Origin: Hymenobacter monticola
GTDB lineage: Bacteria; Bacteroidota; Bacteroidia; Cytophagales; Hymenobacteraceae
Length of the DNA stretch: 64,000 nt
Assembly (NCBI RefSeq): GCF_022811645.1
Contig: NZ_CP094534.1
Span: 3,658,001 to 3,722,000 of the forward strand
Reading direction: 5' to 3'
Below, piece by piece: positions 26,200 through 35,747 of this stretch; position 1 is the first letter of the stretch, and the number at the start of each line of letters is the position of its first letter. Made by a program: the position numbers and the translations under genes. Under the pieces are notes generated by a model. The model was not told the origin of the DNA. It did no database searches and worked only from the letters and a program-made list of their open reading frames with translations.

Positions 26200-27330
26200 A
26201 TGTCCCAACTTTCCTCTGCCGCCCGCGGGCTGCTGGCACTCGGAGCTTCGGTGGCGCTGGCGCTGCCCGCCGCCGCCCAAACCAAAACGCCCAAGTACAG
26301 CAACGAATTTCTCAACCTGGGCGTGGGGGCCCGCGCCCTGGGCATGGGCAAAGTGCAGGTGAGCCTGGCCAACGACGCCACTGCCGGCTACTGGAACCCC
26401 GCCGGCCTCACCAACCAAACCCACAAGTACGACGGCGTGCTGATGCACTCCGAGCTGTTTTCGGGCATCGTGAAGAACGATTACGCGGCCTTCTCCATGC
26501 CGCTCGACAGCAAAAGCGCCATCGGCGTGAGCGTGATGCGCCTGGGCGTCGACAACATTGCCGATACCCGCGCCCTGCTTGACGAGTACGGCGGCATCAA
26601 CTACGACAGAATCACCTATTTCTCGGTGGCCGACTACGCCCTGCTGCTTTCCTACGCCCGCAAGATTGAGAAGGTGGAGGGTTTGAGCGTGGGAGCCAAT
26701 GCTAAAGTCATTTACCGCAACATCGGCAGCTTTGCCAACGGCTACGGCTTCGGCATCGATGCCGGCGTGCAGTACAACCACAAGGGCTGGAACCTGGGTT
26801 TGATGGCGCGCGACATCACCACTACCTTCACGCAGTGGAGCATCAACGCCGCCGAGTACCAGAAGGGCATCAACAACACAACGGCCAACGGCGTGGATGC
26901 CATTCCGACCAATAGCGCCGAAATCACGCTGCCGCGCTTCGTGCTGGGCGTGGGCCGCCGCGTAGAACTGCCCAAGCAGTTTTCGGCCCTGCTGGCCGCT
27001 GATTTGGAAACCACCACCGACGGCAACCGCGGCACCCTGATTTCGAGTAGCACCGTGAGCGTGGACCCGCGCGCGGGCCTGGAGCTGGGTTACAAAAACC
27101 TGGTGTATTTGCGCGGCGGCGTGGGCAACTACCAGAAAATCCAAAGCTTCACCAAAAACGCGGGCGGCGGCTACGACAGCGACTGGAAAGGCCAGTACAG
27201 CCTTGGGGCGGGGGCGGCCATCAGCGGCCTGCGCGTCGATTTGGCGCTCTCGCGCCTCGCCGTGGAGAAGCTGGGCAGCACGTCGCAAACCAACTCGCTG
27301 ATTGTATCGCTGGGCTACGGCTTCAAATAA
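26200..27330 (+). CDS. porV: PorV/PorQ-family outer membrane protein of the type IX secretion system
   Basis: A 376-residue exported beta-barrel (signal peptide to about LPAAAQ). The start of the mature protein, NEFLNLGVGARALGMGKVQVSLANDATAGYWNPAGL, is typical of PorV/PorQ and FadL-like proteins. PorV shuttles T9SS cargo from the translocon to the sortase on the cell surface in characterised systems. The next gene encodes a PorU-like sortase 78 bp downstream, the same order as porV/porU neighbours in other species. PorV versus PorQ cannot be separated with certainty by eye; context favours PorV. I chose the ATG at 26200 because it starts a signal peptide, while the longer frame has none. Confidence 0.85.
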   Translation: MSQLSSAARGLLALGASVALALPAAAQTKTPKYSNEFLNLGVGARALGMGKVQVSLANDATAGYWNPAGLTNQTHKYDGVLMHSELFSGIVKNDYAAFSMPLDSKSAIGVSVMRLGVDNIADTRALLDEYGGINYDRITYFSVADYALLLSYARKIEKVEGLSVGANAKVIYRNIGSFANGYGFGIDAGVQYNHKGWNLGLMARDITTTFTQWSINAAEYQKGINNTTANGVDAIPTNSAEITLPRFVLGVGRRVELPKQFSALLAADLETTTDGNRGTLISSSTVSVDPRAGLELGYKNLVYLRGGVGNYQKIQSFTKNAGGGYDSDWKGQYSLGAGAAISGLRVDLALSRLAVEKLGSTSQTNSLIVSLGYGFK

Positions 27331-27408
27331 GCCGGCCCGGGGCTACCAACGCACGGGTTTCGCGTACACGCGCCGTAACTATAAATTCTCTGTCAATTGA
27401 ATATTATT

Positions 27409-30400
27409 ATGAGTAAAAATTACTTGCAGTCGTTGCAGCAGCTAGCTTTGGCGCTGCTGGTGCTGTGCCTGGGGCTGGGCTGGGGCCCGGCGCGGGCCCA
27501 GTCGGGGCCGGTGGGCAATGAATGGATTGTGCGGGGCCAGACCTACTACAAAATCAAAATTGTCAAGGACGGCCTCTACAAGCTCGATTACCAGTACCTG
27601 ACGCAGGCCGGCATTTCGGGTGTGGCCCCCAACCAGCTGCAAATCTGGCGGCGCGGCAAAGAGGTGGCCACCTACGTGGGCGGCAACCCGACCACCCTGG
27701 ACCCCACCTCGTTCATTGAGTTCTACGCCCTGCGCAACGACGGCCGCCTCGACACCGAGCTGTATAAGCAGGCCGCGGACCAAACCCACCCTTACTACAG
27801 CTTCTACACCGACACGGCCAGCTACTTCCTTACTTGGACGCCCGGCACCACGGCCCGGCACATGGCGCAGCCCGTGGCTGCCGGCGGCACGGTGCACCCG
27901 CACCGCTTGCACACCCAGCTGAATGTTAAAACGGAGCGCTACATTGAAACGCCTAAGAATCCGGGGGATTATTTGCCCTGGATAGAGTCAGGCGAAGGCT
28001 TTTTCGGGACCGGAACTCAGAGGCCCAACGCCGATTCGCTGGTGCGGGCGGTGGCTACCACCGGGCCCAATCCGACGGTAGAGGTGTGCTTATTCGCCCC
28101 GGGCGATGTGACCAATGGTGGAATCCCCTTCCCCCATGCGGTTGAAATCTTGGTGAAGGTGGGGGGAGGTGCCGAACGGACCTTGGGCGTGATGCGCTGG
28201 TCCGGGCGCCGCCGGTACCGGCAGACCTTCACCCTGCAACGCTCCGATGTCGTCAACGGAATTGTGGGGATATACCACCACTTGGATGCGTCGGCCGTGG
28301 CCGGCGACAACTATTACATGGGCTATATCCGCTACGTGGTGCCCCAGGCCAACCGGTGGTTTCGCAACCGGCACAGCGTGACCTTCCAAAACGATTCGAC
28401 CCTGGCCGGACCGGCCACTTATGAGTTTGAAACGGATTCGATTCCGGCCACGGCGGTGGGCTTCGACGTGCACGACCTCTACAACGTGCAGCGGGTGGTG
28501 AGCACCACCACTGGCACCCGGCGGCGCTTCGTGTTTCCCAACGCCAACACCAGCGCCACGCATACCCTGCTGCTGGCCGAGGAAAGCGCGGCTGCGCGGC
28601 CCCCGCTGCCGCCCCAGCGGATAAACTTCCGCGTCATCGACGCGGCCCAGCCCAACTTCATCATCATCACCCACCGGCAATTGATGCGGCCGGGCCCGGG
28701 CACGCAGAACGCGGCCCTGTCCTACGCCTCTTACCGCGCCAACCCCCGCACGGCCGGCCTGACGCGCTACGACACGCTCATGGTGACCTCGCACCAGCTC
28801 TACGACCAGTTCACCTACGGCGACCGGTCGTGGCTGGCCCTGCGCCACTTCGCGCGCTGGATTTCGGCGGCCAACACCCCAGGCCGCTCCCGTTACCTGT
28901 TGTTGCTGGGCAAAGGCCTGCAGCCCTCCGCGGGCGGAACGTCGGGTACCATCCACAACCCGGCGCTGCTGCCGCGGGTGCTGGGCGAGCAAGGGCTGGA
29001 TTTGGTGCCCACTTCTTCCCGGTCGGTGTCGGACAACATGCTGACGGCCGACTACGCCAACAACAATTTCACGGCCCAGCTCATCACGGGCCGCCTCACG
29101 GCCACCACCCCGACCCAGGTCATGAACTATCTGGAAAAGCTGGGGGATTACGAGCGGGCCGGCGACCAACCCTGGCGCAAAAACGTGTTGCACCTGGCAG
29201 GCGGAACTCAGCCGCGAGAGTTTACGGATTTCCGTGACTACTTGAACAAATACAAGACGTACGTGGAGCAGCCTTTGTTTGGCGGCAGAGTGGTAGACCT
29301 AATTGAGCGGACCACTGTGAACGTTGTGGGCAGCCCTTCGCTGCTGGTGCCGGCTGACATTTCCTCCTATCTCACCACGGGGCTGGGACTGATTAGCTAC
29401 TTTGGGCACGGCTCGCCCACCGCGTTCAGCCTGGAGTTCGGCACGCCCGATTCGAACCCCAACTACAACAACCCGGGCAAGTACCCGGTCATCATGATTG
29501 ATGGCTGCGCCTCGGCTAATTTGTTTCAGGGAAATTTCCCCACGTATTTCGAAAGCTGGCTTTTTTCGGCCCGCAAAGGCGCAATCGGGTGCATGGGCAC
29601 TACGGGTGAAGGGTACGATGGCTACCTCGACATTTCCAAAGACCAGCTCACCCGTCTGCTTTTCAACGACCCTGCTTGGTACGGGAAAGCCGTTCCGGCT
29701 GTGTACAACGAAACTGTGCGCCGCCTGCAAGGCCCCGGCGGAACATTCTTAGCCAGCGACCCTATAGCGGTGGAGCAGATGCTGAGCACCATGTGGCACG
29801 GCGACCCGGCCGTGTCGCTGTACGCGCCGCCGTTGCCGGACTTGCAGGTGAGCAACGCCACGCTGTCCATCCGGCCGGTGGCGCCGGCCCTCACCGTCAC
29901 GGCGGCGTCCCCCGCTTTTTCATTGATGATTGGGGTGAGCAACCCGCTCAAAGTCACGACGGACTCGGTCGAAATCCGGGTGACGCGGAAGATAAGCGGT
30001 AATACCATCAGCACCACCACCCGCACCTTCCCGCAAGCGCCGCAGGGCAGTGCTACTTACGACTTCCGCCTGACCAACCCCACGGCGACCAACGTATTCG
30101 GTGTGAATACTTTCGAGGTAGAAATCGACTACCGCAACCGCGTGACGGAGACGAGCGAGACCAACAACACCGCCCAAATCAGCTACACGTTCCTGCGCGG
30201 CGGCGTCACCACCCTCAACCCGGTGGAATTCGCTATTGTGGGCAACAACCGGCCCCGCCTGGTGGCCCAAACCAACGACCCGCTGGGCGCCTCCCGCGGC
30301 TACGAGTTCGAAGCCGACACCAGTGCTTCCTTCAACAGCGGCCCCGGCACCAAGCAAGTATCGGGTACGGTGACGGCCACGCTCACGCCCAGCTGGCGCC

Positions 30401-32646
30401 CCACGCTGCCCAACGTAGCCGGGCGCGACAGCGTGGTGTGGTACTGGCGCGTGCGTTTCCAGACGCCGGCCGGCGACGAAGACGCTAACTGGGTGGTAAG
30501 CTCCTTCCGCATCATTCAGGGCCGCACGGCGGGCGGATGGTCGCAAAGTCACTTTGCCCAGTTCCGGCGCGACCAGCGCCAGGGAGTGGAAGTGGCCCCC
30601 TCCGGCCGTTGGGATTTCAGCACGCAAAACCAGCCGTTGGTGCTGCGCACGCGTGGCGGCGGCCTGCCAGGCGCGGCGCCCACTTTCTCGAACACCGGCT
30701 TCGGCATTCTGACCAACGTGCTCACCCCGCCGCTGGTGTCCAACTGCGGCATTGCCGCCCCCAACCTGCTCATTGCCGTGTACGACCAGCGCACGCTGCA
30801 GCCCGTGAGCGGACTGCCGGCACCGGCCACCTGCGGCCAGTCGCCGCAAGGGTTCTACACGTTCGGGGCCAACCCGGTGACCAGCGCGGCCGACACGCTC
30901 AACACCTTGAACAGCAGCACTGCCCGCCAGGCACAGCTGGCCACCTTCCTGGCCGCTGTGCCCGATGGGGCCTATGTGGCCGTGGTGAGCATGAACCGCC
31001 TGCGCTGGCCCAGCCTGACCACCGTGCGCACGGCGTTCAGCACCCTGCTGGGCTCGCAGCTAGTGAACCAGCTGCAGAACGGCGACCCCTTTGCCCTGCT
31101 GGCGCAGAAGCGCACCAACGGCGGCCGCCTCATCCGTGAAACGGGCCCCAGCACCGCCACCGGCGCCGCGCCGCGCTACAGCCAGGCCATCAGCCTCACC
31201 GATACGCTGCGCACGCCCACCACGCGGGGCACCATCACGTCGGTGCGCATCGGCCCGGCCCAAAGCTGGCAAAACCTCTACCATTGGATTCAGCGCGGGC
31301 CGAATGCCACGAGCAGCTACACGCTCAAAGTGATTGGCATCGACACGCTCAACCGCAGCACTGTGCTGGAAAGCAACGTGCCGGCCGGTTCGCCCAGCCG
31401 GGGTGGTCTTTCGCTAAGCCGGTACTCAGCCGCCCAGTATCCCTACATGCAGCTGGAGCTGACCATGCAGGACAGCGTGAACCGCAATGCGCCGCAGCTT
31501 AAGGAGTGGTTCATTACGTACCAGGGCGTCCCGGAAGGCGTGGTGCGCCGCGATTTGGCGACGCCCAGCAATGCATATGACCCTGCCACGCTCACCGCGC
31601 AGGCCGGCGGCAATGGCGCGCTGACCTTCCCGGTGGTGTTTGAGAACGTGAGCCCCTTCGATTTTGGCACGCCGCTGCGGGCCAAAGTAGAGCTGCGAAA
31701 CCAGGATACCGGCGTCTCACTGCCGCCCGTGTACGTGACGGCGCCGCGCCAACTCAAGGGCGACTCGACCATTCGCATTCCGGTGACTTTTCCCATGACG
31801 GGCCGGTTTGGCAACTTCGTTACCAAGGTGACCGTGAACCCCACGCCGCGCCCCCTGCCCGAGGTCAACCTGTTCAACAACGAACTGAACCTGGCGGCCT
31901 TTGGGGTGATTGACAACAACGTGCCGCCCACGCTGGACGTGGCCATCGACGGCCGCCACATCCTCAACGGCGAGTTGGTGTCGTCGCGGCCGGTCATCCA
32001 GATTCAACTGAACGACGAAGACAAGCTGCGCCACATCACCGACCGCTCGGCCTTCACGGTCTCGTTGCTGCGCCCCGGGCAGGTGGGCCTGCCCACCCCC
32101 GTTGACCTGAACGGCAGCAATGTGGATTTTTCGGTAGATGCAACCAAGGGCAGCGTGGCCAAGCTCACCTTCGAGCCCGGCAAGGCCGCCCCGCTCACCG
32201 ATGGCATGTACACGCTGCGCGTGCAGGGCCGCGACCCCAGCAACTCCGCCGCGGGCTCGCAGGATTTCCAAGTGAAGTTCGAGGTGGTGAGTACTTCGCA
32301 GATTTCCAACGTGTACCCGTATCCGAACCCTGTGGTGGGCAAGGCGCGCTTTATCTTCACGCTGACCGGCGACCAGTTGCCCAACAACATGAAAATCCAG
32401 ATTATGAGCCTCACCGGCCGGGTGGTGCGCGAGATTTTCATGAGCGAGCTGGGCCCGCTGCACATCGGCAACAACATCTCGGAGTACGCCTGGGACGGCA
32501 CCGATACCTACGGCGACCGCCTCGCCAACGGTACCTATCTCTATCGCGTGGCCCTCGACGACCCGAATGGCCAGTTCAAGCACCGCGCCACCACCGGCGA
32601 TAAAGCCTTTAAAAACGACTGGGGCAAGCTGGTGCTCATGCGGTAA
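27409..32646 (+). CDS. porU2: PorU2-like type IX secretion sortase (C25 gingipain family)
   Basis: A 1745-residue exported protein. The signal peptide ends near ARAQ, followed by an N-terminal beta domain and then a gingipain-like C25 peptidase domain. The catalytic pair is His667 in SYFGHGSPT and Cys700 in MIDGCASANLF. Long beta-sandwich repeats follow (FFE.. EIDYRNRVTETSETNN, CARDB-like), and the C-terminus has VYPYPNPVVGKARFIFTLTG and a FlgD-like end (YAWDGTDTYGDRLANGTYLY). PorU-type sortases remove the sorting domain of T9SS cargo and attach it to lipopolysaccharide. The length is well beyond PorU of Porphyromonas (about 1150 residues), matching the variant called PorU2. The start is the ATG at 27409, not the upstream TTG at 27397. 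The stop codon lies inside a 40-bp inverted repeat. Confidence 0.88.
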   Translation: MSKNYLQSLQQLALALLVLCLGLGWGPARAQSGPVGNEWIVRGQTYYKIKIVKDGLYKLDYQYLTQAGISGVAPNQLQIWRRGKEVATYVGGNPTTLDPTSFIEFYALRNDGRLDTELYKQAADQTHPYYSFYTDTASYFLTWTPGTTARHMAQPVAAGGTVHPHRLHTQLNVKTERYIETPKNPGDYLPWIESGEGFFGTGTQRPNADSLVRAVATTGPNPTVEVCLFAPGDVTNGGIPFPHAVEILVKVGGGAERTLGVMRWSGRRRYRQTFTLQRSDVVNGIVGIYHHLDASAVAGDNYYMGYIRYVVPQANRWFRNRHSVTFQNDSTLAGPATYEFETDSIPATAVGFDVHDLYNVQRVVSTTTGTRRRFVFPNANTSATHTLLLAEESAAARPPLPPQRINFRVIDAAQPNFIIITHRQLMRPGPGTQNAALSYASYRANPRTAGLTRYDTLMVTSHQLYDQFTYGDRSWLALRHFARWISAANTPGRSRYLLLLGKGLQPSAGGTSGTIHNPALLPRVLGEQGLDLVPTSSRSVSDNMLTADYANNNFTAQLITGRLTATTPTQVMNYLEKLGDYERAGDQPWRKNVLHLAGGTQPREFTDFRDYLNKYKTYVEQPLFGGRVVDLIERTTVNVVGSPSLLVPADISSYLTTGLGLISYFGHGSPTAFSLEFGTPDSNPNYNNPGKYPVIMIDGCASANLFQGNFPTYFESWLFSARKGAIGCMGTTGEGYDGYLDISKDQLTRLLFNDPAWYGKAVPAVYNETVRRLQGPGGTFLASDPIAVEQMLSTMWHGDPAVSLYAPPLPDLQVSNATLSIRPVAPALTVTAASPAFSLMIGVSNPLKVTTDSVEIRVTRKISGNTISTTTRTFPQAPQGSATYDFRLTNPTATNVFGVNTFEVEIDYRNRVTETSETNNTAQISYTFLRGGVTTLNPVEFAIVGNNRPRLVAQTNDPLGASRGYEFEADTSASFNSGPGTKQVSGTVTATLTPSWRPTLPNVAGRDSVVWYWRVRFQTPAGDEDANWVVSSFRIIQGRTAGGWSQSHFAQFRRDQRQGVEVAPSGRWDFSTQNQPLVLRTRGGGLPGAAPTFSNTGFGILTNVLTPPLVSNCGIAAPNLLIAVYDQRTLQPVSGLPAPATCGQSPQGFYTFGANPVTSAADTLNTLNSSTARQAQLATFLAAVPDGAYVAVVSMNRLRWPSLTTVRTAFSTLLGSQLVNQLQNGDPFALLAQKRTNGGRLIRETGPSTATGAAPRYSQAISLTDTLRTPTTRGTITSVRIGPAQSWQNLYHWIQRGPNATSSYTLKVIGIDTLNRSTVLESNVPAGSPSRGGLSLSRYSAAQYPYMQLELTMQDSVNRNAPQLKEWFITYQGVPEGVVRRDLATPSNAYDPATLTAQAGGNGALTFPVVFENVSPFDFGTPLRAKVELRNQDTGVSLPPVYVTAPRQLKGDSTIRIPVTFPMTGRFGNFVTKVTVNPTPRPLPEVNLFNNELNLAAFGVIDNNVPPTLDVAIDGRHILNGELVSSRPVIQIQLNDEDKLRHITDRSAFTVSLLRPGQVGLPTPVDLNGSNVDFSVDATKGSVAKLTFEPGKAAPLTDGMYTLRVQGRDPSNSAAGSQDFQVKFEVVSTSQISNVYPYPNPVVGKARFIFTLTGDQLPNNMKIQIMSLTGRVVREIFMSELGPLHIGNNISEYAWDGTDTYGDRLANGTYLYRVALDDPNGQFKHRATTGDKAFKNDWGKLVLMR

Positions 32647-32739
32647 AATGGTAAATGAATAAATGAGTAAGGGGGACGTTCGACGGCAAGCAGCCATTGA
32701 ACGTCCCCCTTACTCATTTATTCATTTACCATTTTACCG
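32641..32739. repeat. Perfect 40-bp inverted repeat spanning both convergent stop codons
   Basis: The arms at 32641-32680 and 32700-32739 are fully complementary (CGGTAAAATGGTAAATGAAT start). The left arm contains the last codon and stop of porU2, and the right arm those of folA, so both genes end with CGG TAA inside the palindrome. Confidence 0.93.
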
Positions 32740-33222
32740 CCGCCGCAGCGTTACGAAGCTGAAGGCGTAGGCGTGTTGCTCGTCGGGTTCGTGGCGCTCG
32801 CGGGTCTCTTCGCGCCACTCGGTGGGGCTGAGCGTGGGAAAAAAGGCGTCTCCCTCAAAGCTATGGTGCACTTCGGTGAGGTAGATGACGTCGGCGGCGG
32901 GCATGGCCTCTTTGTAGATTTCGCCGCCGCCAATGACGCACACTTCCTCGTCCAGCTCGCGGGCCCGGTCTAGGGCGGCCAGTACCGAGGCCGCGGTTTC
33001 GCAGCCGGGGGCCGACCAGCCGGCCTGGCGCGTTATCACGATGTTGGGCCGCTTGGGCAGGGCCTTACCCAGGCTATCGAAGGTGCGCCGGCCCATCACC
33101 ACCGGGTGGCCCAGAGTAAGGCGTTTGAAATGCTGCAAATCGGCAGGCAAGCGGCCCCAGGGCAGTTCGCCCTTCGCGCCAATCACGCCGTTTTCAGCCA
33201 CGGCGACAACGAATGAAACCAT
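32734..33222 (-). CDS. folA: Dihydrofolate reductase
   Basis: Reduces dihydrofolate to tetrahydrofolate with NADPH, 162 residues, the usual length. The motifs VVAVAENGVIGAKGELPWG (substrate and cofactor loop with the PW pair), LPADLQHFKRLTLGHPVVMGRRTF and CVIGGGEIYKEAM are standard for bacterial DHFR. I chose the ATG at 33222; the longer frame to 33318 translates an inverted repeat. The neighbour fmt also depends on folate (10-formyl-THF), so the pairing makes metabolic sense, though the two are separated by a palindrome of about 100 bp. No thymidylate synthase gene is in view. Confidence 0.96.
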   Translation of the reverse strand: MVSFVVAVAENGVIGAKGELPWGRLPADLQHFKRLTLGHPVVMGRRTFDSLGKALPKRPNIVITRQAGWSAPGCETAASVLAALDRARELDEEVCVIGGGEIYKEAMPAADVIYLTEVHHSFEGDAFFPTLSPTEWREETRERHEPDEQHAYAFSFVTLRRR

Positions 33223-33261
33223 TGGGTTTTCTACGTAAAAATTGAGAAGTACACTGTTAAA

Positions 33262-33368
33262 AAGAACGGTCATGCTGAGCGCAGCCGAAGGTCTCTCTAC
33301 TCTGCATGAGTAAGTCAATTGCTATTGCGGTAGAGAGACCTTCGGCTGCGCTCAGCATGACCGTTCTT
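33262..33368. repeat. Inverted repeat, GTCATGCTGAGCG family, copy 2
   Basis: The 39-bp arms at 33262-33300 and 33330-33368 are fully complementary and start AAGAACGGTCATGCTGAGCG. This is the best preserved copy of the family in the window. It fills most of the space between fmt and folA. Confidence 0.92.
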
Positions 33369-33383
33369 ATATGATTATGCTAC

Positions 33384-34319
33384 TTACGCCGGTAGCTTGA
33401 AGCCGCGCAGCAACTCGGCCACCGGCATCCGCTTTTTGCCTTCCAACTGCACGTCCAGCAAGTCCAGCCACGCGTCGGCGGCGGCCACGCGCAGGTAGTG
33501 GCGGCCGTCTGAAGCCCAGGTGCCCGGCGCACCAAGTGGCTGCCCGGCCGCGTCGGCAGTAAGGGCCTGGGCACGGAAAATTTTCAACAGGCGGCCGTCG
33601 GGCAGCGCAGCGAAGGCCGTGGGAATGGGGGAGAGGCCCCGCACCCAGTTCACCAACTCAGCGGCGGGCTTGCTGAAATCGAGCCGGCCGGTTTCCTTTT
33701 GCAGCTTGGGGGCCGGGCGGAGGTCGGGGCGCTGCTCCTGCGGGGTGCTGGGCGCGGTGCCGGCCGCAATGGCTTCGACGGAGCGGCGGGCCAAGCCGGC
33801 GCCCACGGTTTTGAGCTTGTCGTAGAGGCTGCCGAAATCGTCGTCGGGCGCGATGGGCACACGCTGCTGCAAAATCAGGTCGCCGGTGTCGATTTCGTGG
33901 CGCAGGAAAAACGAGGTAACACCCGTTTCCTGGTCGCCGTGCATCAGAGCCCAGTTGATGGGGGCCGCGCCGCGGTACTGCGGCAGCAGCGAGGCGTGGA
34001 TGTTGATGGAGCCCAGGCGCGGCATGTTCCAAACGGCCTCGGGCAACATGCGGAAGGCCACCACTACCTGCAAATCGGCCCCGTAGCGTTGAAGCTCGGC
34101 CTGAAACTCGGGCGATTTCAGGTTGGTGGGCTGGAGCACGGGCAGGCCGTGGGCTTCGGCGGCCTGCTTCACGGCCGAAGCCTGCAGCTGGCGGCCGCGC
34201 CCGGCGGGCCGGTCGGGCGCCGTGACGACGGCTACCACTTGGCCGCCGGGCCAGGCCAGCAGGCTTTCGAGGGTGGGCACGGCAAAATCGGGCGTGCCCA
34301 TGAAGATGATGTTCAGCAT
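33384..34319 (-). CDS. fmt: Methionyl-tRNA formyltransferase
   Basis: Transfers the formyl group from 10-formyl-THF to initiator Met-tRNA. 311 residues, normal for the family. The N-terminus is IIFMGTPDFAVPTLESL, followed by VTAPDRPAGRGRQL, the formyl-THF site SINIHASLLPQYRGAAPINWALMHGD (catalytic Asn, His and Asp region) and the C-terminal OB-like domain. The ATG at 34319 is the natural start; the extension to 34400 reads an inverted repeat. It is followed by folA in the same direction. Confidence 0.96.
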   Translation of the reverse strand: MLNIIFMGTPDFAVPTLESLLAWPGGQVVAVVTAPDRPAGRGRQLQASAVKQAAEAHGLPVLQPTNLKSPEFQAELQRYGADLQVVVAFRMLPEAVWNMPRLGSINIHASLLPQYRGAAPINWALMHGDQETGVTSFFLRHEIDTGDLILQQRVPIAPDDDFGSLYDKLKTVGAGLARRSVEAIAAGTAPSTPQEQRPDLRPAPKLQKETGRLDFSKPAAELVNWVRGLSPIPTAFAALPDGRLLKIFRAQALTADAAGQPLGAPGTWASDGRHYLRVAAADAWLDLLDVQLEGKKRMPVAELLRGFKLPA

Positions 34320-34325
34320 GAAATA

Positions 34326-34404
34326 GTGCTTGGTTGTTGGTGCATGGTGCTTGGTAGTATTATATGCGCTTAGTGCCAGGCACCATGCACCAACAACCAA
34401 GCAC
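34326..34404. repeat. Inverted repeat between the DUF1343 gene and fmt
   Basis: The 29-bp arms at 34326-34354 and 34376-34404 are complementary with about one mismatch (GTGCTTGGTTGTTGGTGCAT start). The arm is itself built of short GTGCTTGG-type repeats. Confidence 0.85.
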
Positions 34405-34411
34405 CAAAAAA

Positions 34412-35638
34412 TTACCGCTCCGGATACAGCAAATACTTCTTGCGCAGCGCCTTGAACTTCAGGAGACCGGGCTGCCAGGAGGCGCGAATTTCGGCCTCCG
34501 ACTTCCCTGCCATAACCTGCTCGCGCAAGGTCTTGGTACCAGACAGCTCTTCGAAGTACTTGCCGAAGAAGTGCGCCTTGTCGGTGCTCTGCTGGTAGAA
34601 GTCGAGCAGGTATTTTAGCACCAGGCCGCCGCCTTCGCGGGTGGGTGCGTCGGCTAAGTTCAGGCCGTAGCAGAGCTGCCCCTTCATGGGCGGCGTGGGC
34701 GAACCCGCATTGGGCGCGGGCGTGAAGGAGTAGGGCCGCGTGGCGGGCTGCGCGGGGCTGCCAATCACCTCAAAGGGCGTGGCCGTACCGCGGCCTACGC
34801 TCACGTTGGTGCCTTCAAACAGGCAGATGCTGGGGTACAGCGCCACGGCGTGGTCGGTGGGCAGGTTGGGGGAGGGGCGCACGGGCAGGTGGTAGGCCGT
34901 GGCGTGGGTGTAGCCACGGGCCACGGGCACCACCGTGAGCTGGCAGCGCAGGCCGCCGGTCAGCCATTTTTCGCCGTTTATCATCTGGGCCAGCTCGCCT
35001 ACGGTGAGGCCGTGGGCAATGGGCAGCGGGTCGAGGCCGACGAAGGATTTGTGCGCGGGCTCCAGCATGGGGCCGTCCACGAGGTCGCCGTTGGGGTTGG
35101 GGCGGTCGAGCACGACGACGGGCTTTTTCAGCTCGGCGGCGGCCTCCATCACGTAGTGTAGGGTGCTGATGAACGTGTAGAAGCGTGCGCCCACGTCCTG
35201 AATATCAAACACCAGCACATCGACATCGGCCAGCATCTCGGGCGTGGGCTTTTTGGTTTTGCCGTACACCGAGCGCACCGGGGCGCCGCTGCGGGCGTCG
35301 CGCCCGTCCTTGATGGTAGCCCCGTCGGCCTCCTCGCCCCGGAAGCCGTGCTCGGGCGCGAAAATGGCCGTGATGTTTACCCCGCGCGCTTTCAGGGTAT
35401 CAACCAGGTAGGTGGCGCCCACGCGGGACGTTTGGTTCACCACCAGGCCCACGCGCTTGCCTTTGAGCTGCGGCAGGTATTTTTCCAGCTGCTCGGCCCC
35501 GACGACGGTGCCCGTGGGGGCGGTAGCGGCTGGGGGCGCGGCGGCTGGCGGCGTACCACTCGTGGCCGGGGGCGTGGTGGCGCAGGCCGGCAGGGCCAGC
35601 AGGCACGAGAGAACAAATTTTGCGGGTAAGCCTACCAT
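34412..35638 (-). CDS. DUF1343 lipoprotein (NamZ-like exo-N-acetylmuramidase family)
   Basis: 408 residues with a lipoprotein signal peptide; the lipobox is LPAC, with the modified Cys about residue 19. A Pro/Ala/Thr-rich spacer follows, then the DUF1343 domain: GKRVGLVVNQTSRVGATYLVD, IFAPEHGFRGEEADGATI, DVLVFDIQDVGARFYTF, LDRPNPNGDLVDGP and SICLFEGTNVSVGRGT. Members of this family include NamZ, which removes terminal N-acetylmuramic acid from peptidoglycan fragments. The motif-level match is good, but enzymatic activity is assigned from the family only. I took the ATG at 35638 because it begins the lipoprotein signal; the frame extends upstream to 35725 without one. Confidence 0.9.
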   Translation of the reverse strand: MVGLPAKFVLSCLLALPACATTPPATSGTPPAAAPPAATAPTGTVVGAEQLEKYLPQLKGKRVGLVVNQTSRVGATYLVDTLKARGVNITAIFAPEHGFRGEEADGATIKDGRDARSGAPVRSVYGKTKKPTPEMLADVDVLVFDIQDVGARFYTFISTLHYVMEAAAELKKPVVVLDRPNPNGDLVDGPMLEPAHKSFVGLDPLPIAHGLTVGELAQMINGEKWLTGGLRCQLTVVPVARGYTHATAYHLPVRPSPNLPTDHAVALYPSICLFEGTNVSVGRGTATPFEVIGSPAQPATRPYSFTPAPNAGSPTPPMKGQLCYGLNLADAPTREGGGLVLKYLLDFYQQSTDKAHFFGKYFEELSGTKTLREQVMAGKSEAEIRASWQPGLLKFKALRKKYLLYPER

Positions 35639-35747
35639 AAAGTCAGCGAAAAAGACTGGGAAAAAGAAGCGTAAAACGACCAGGCTCCGTAATGCGAACG
35701 AGAAACGTGGCCGGTACCCGTTCAAAACGTAGCTTTACGGTCGAATA

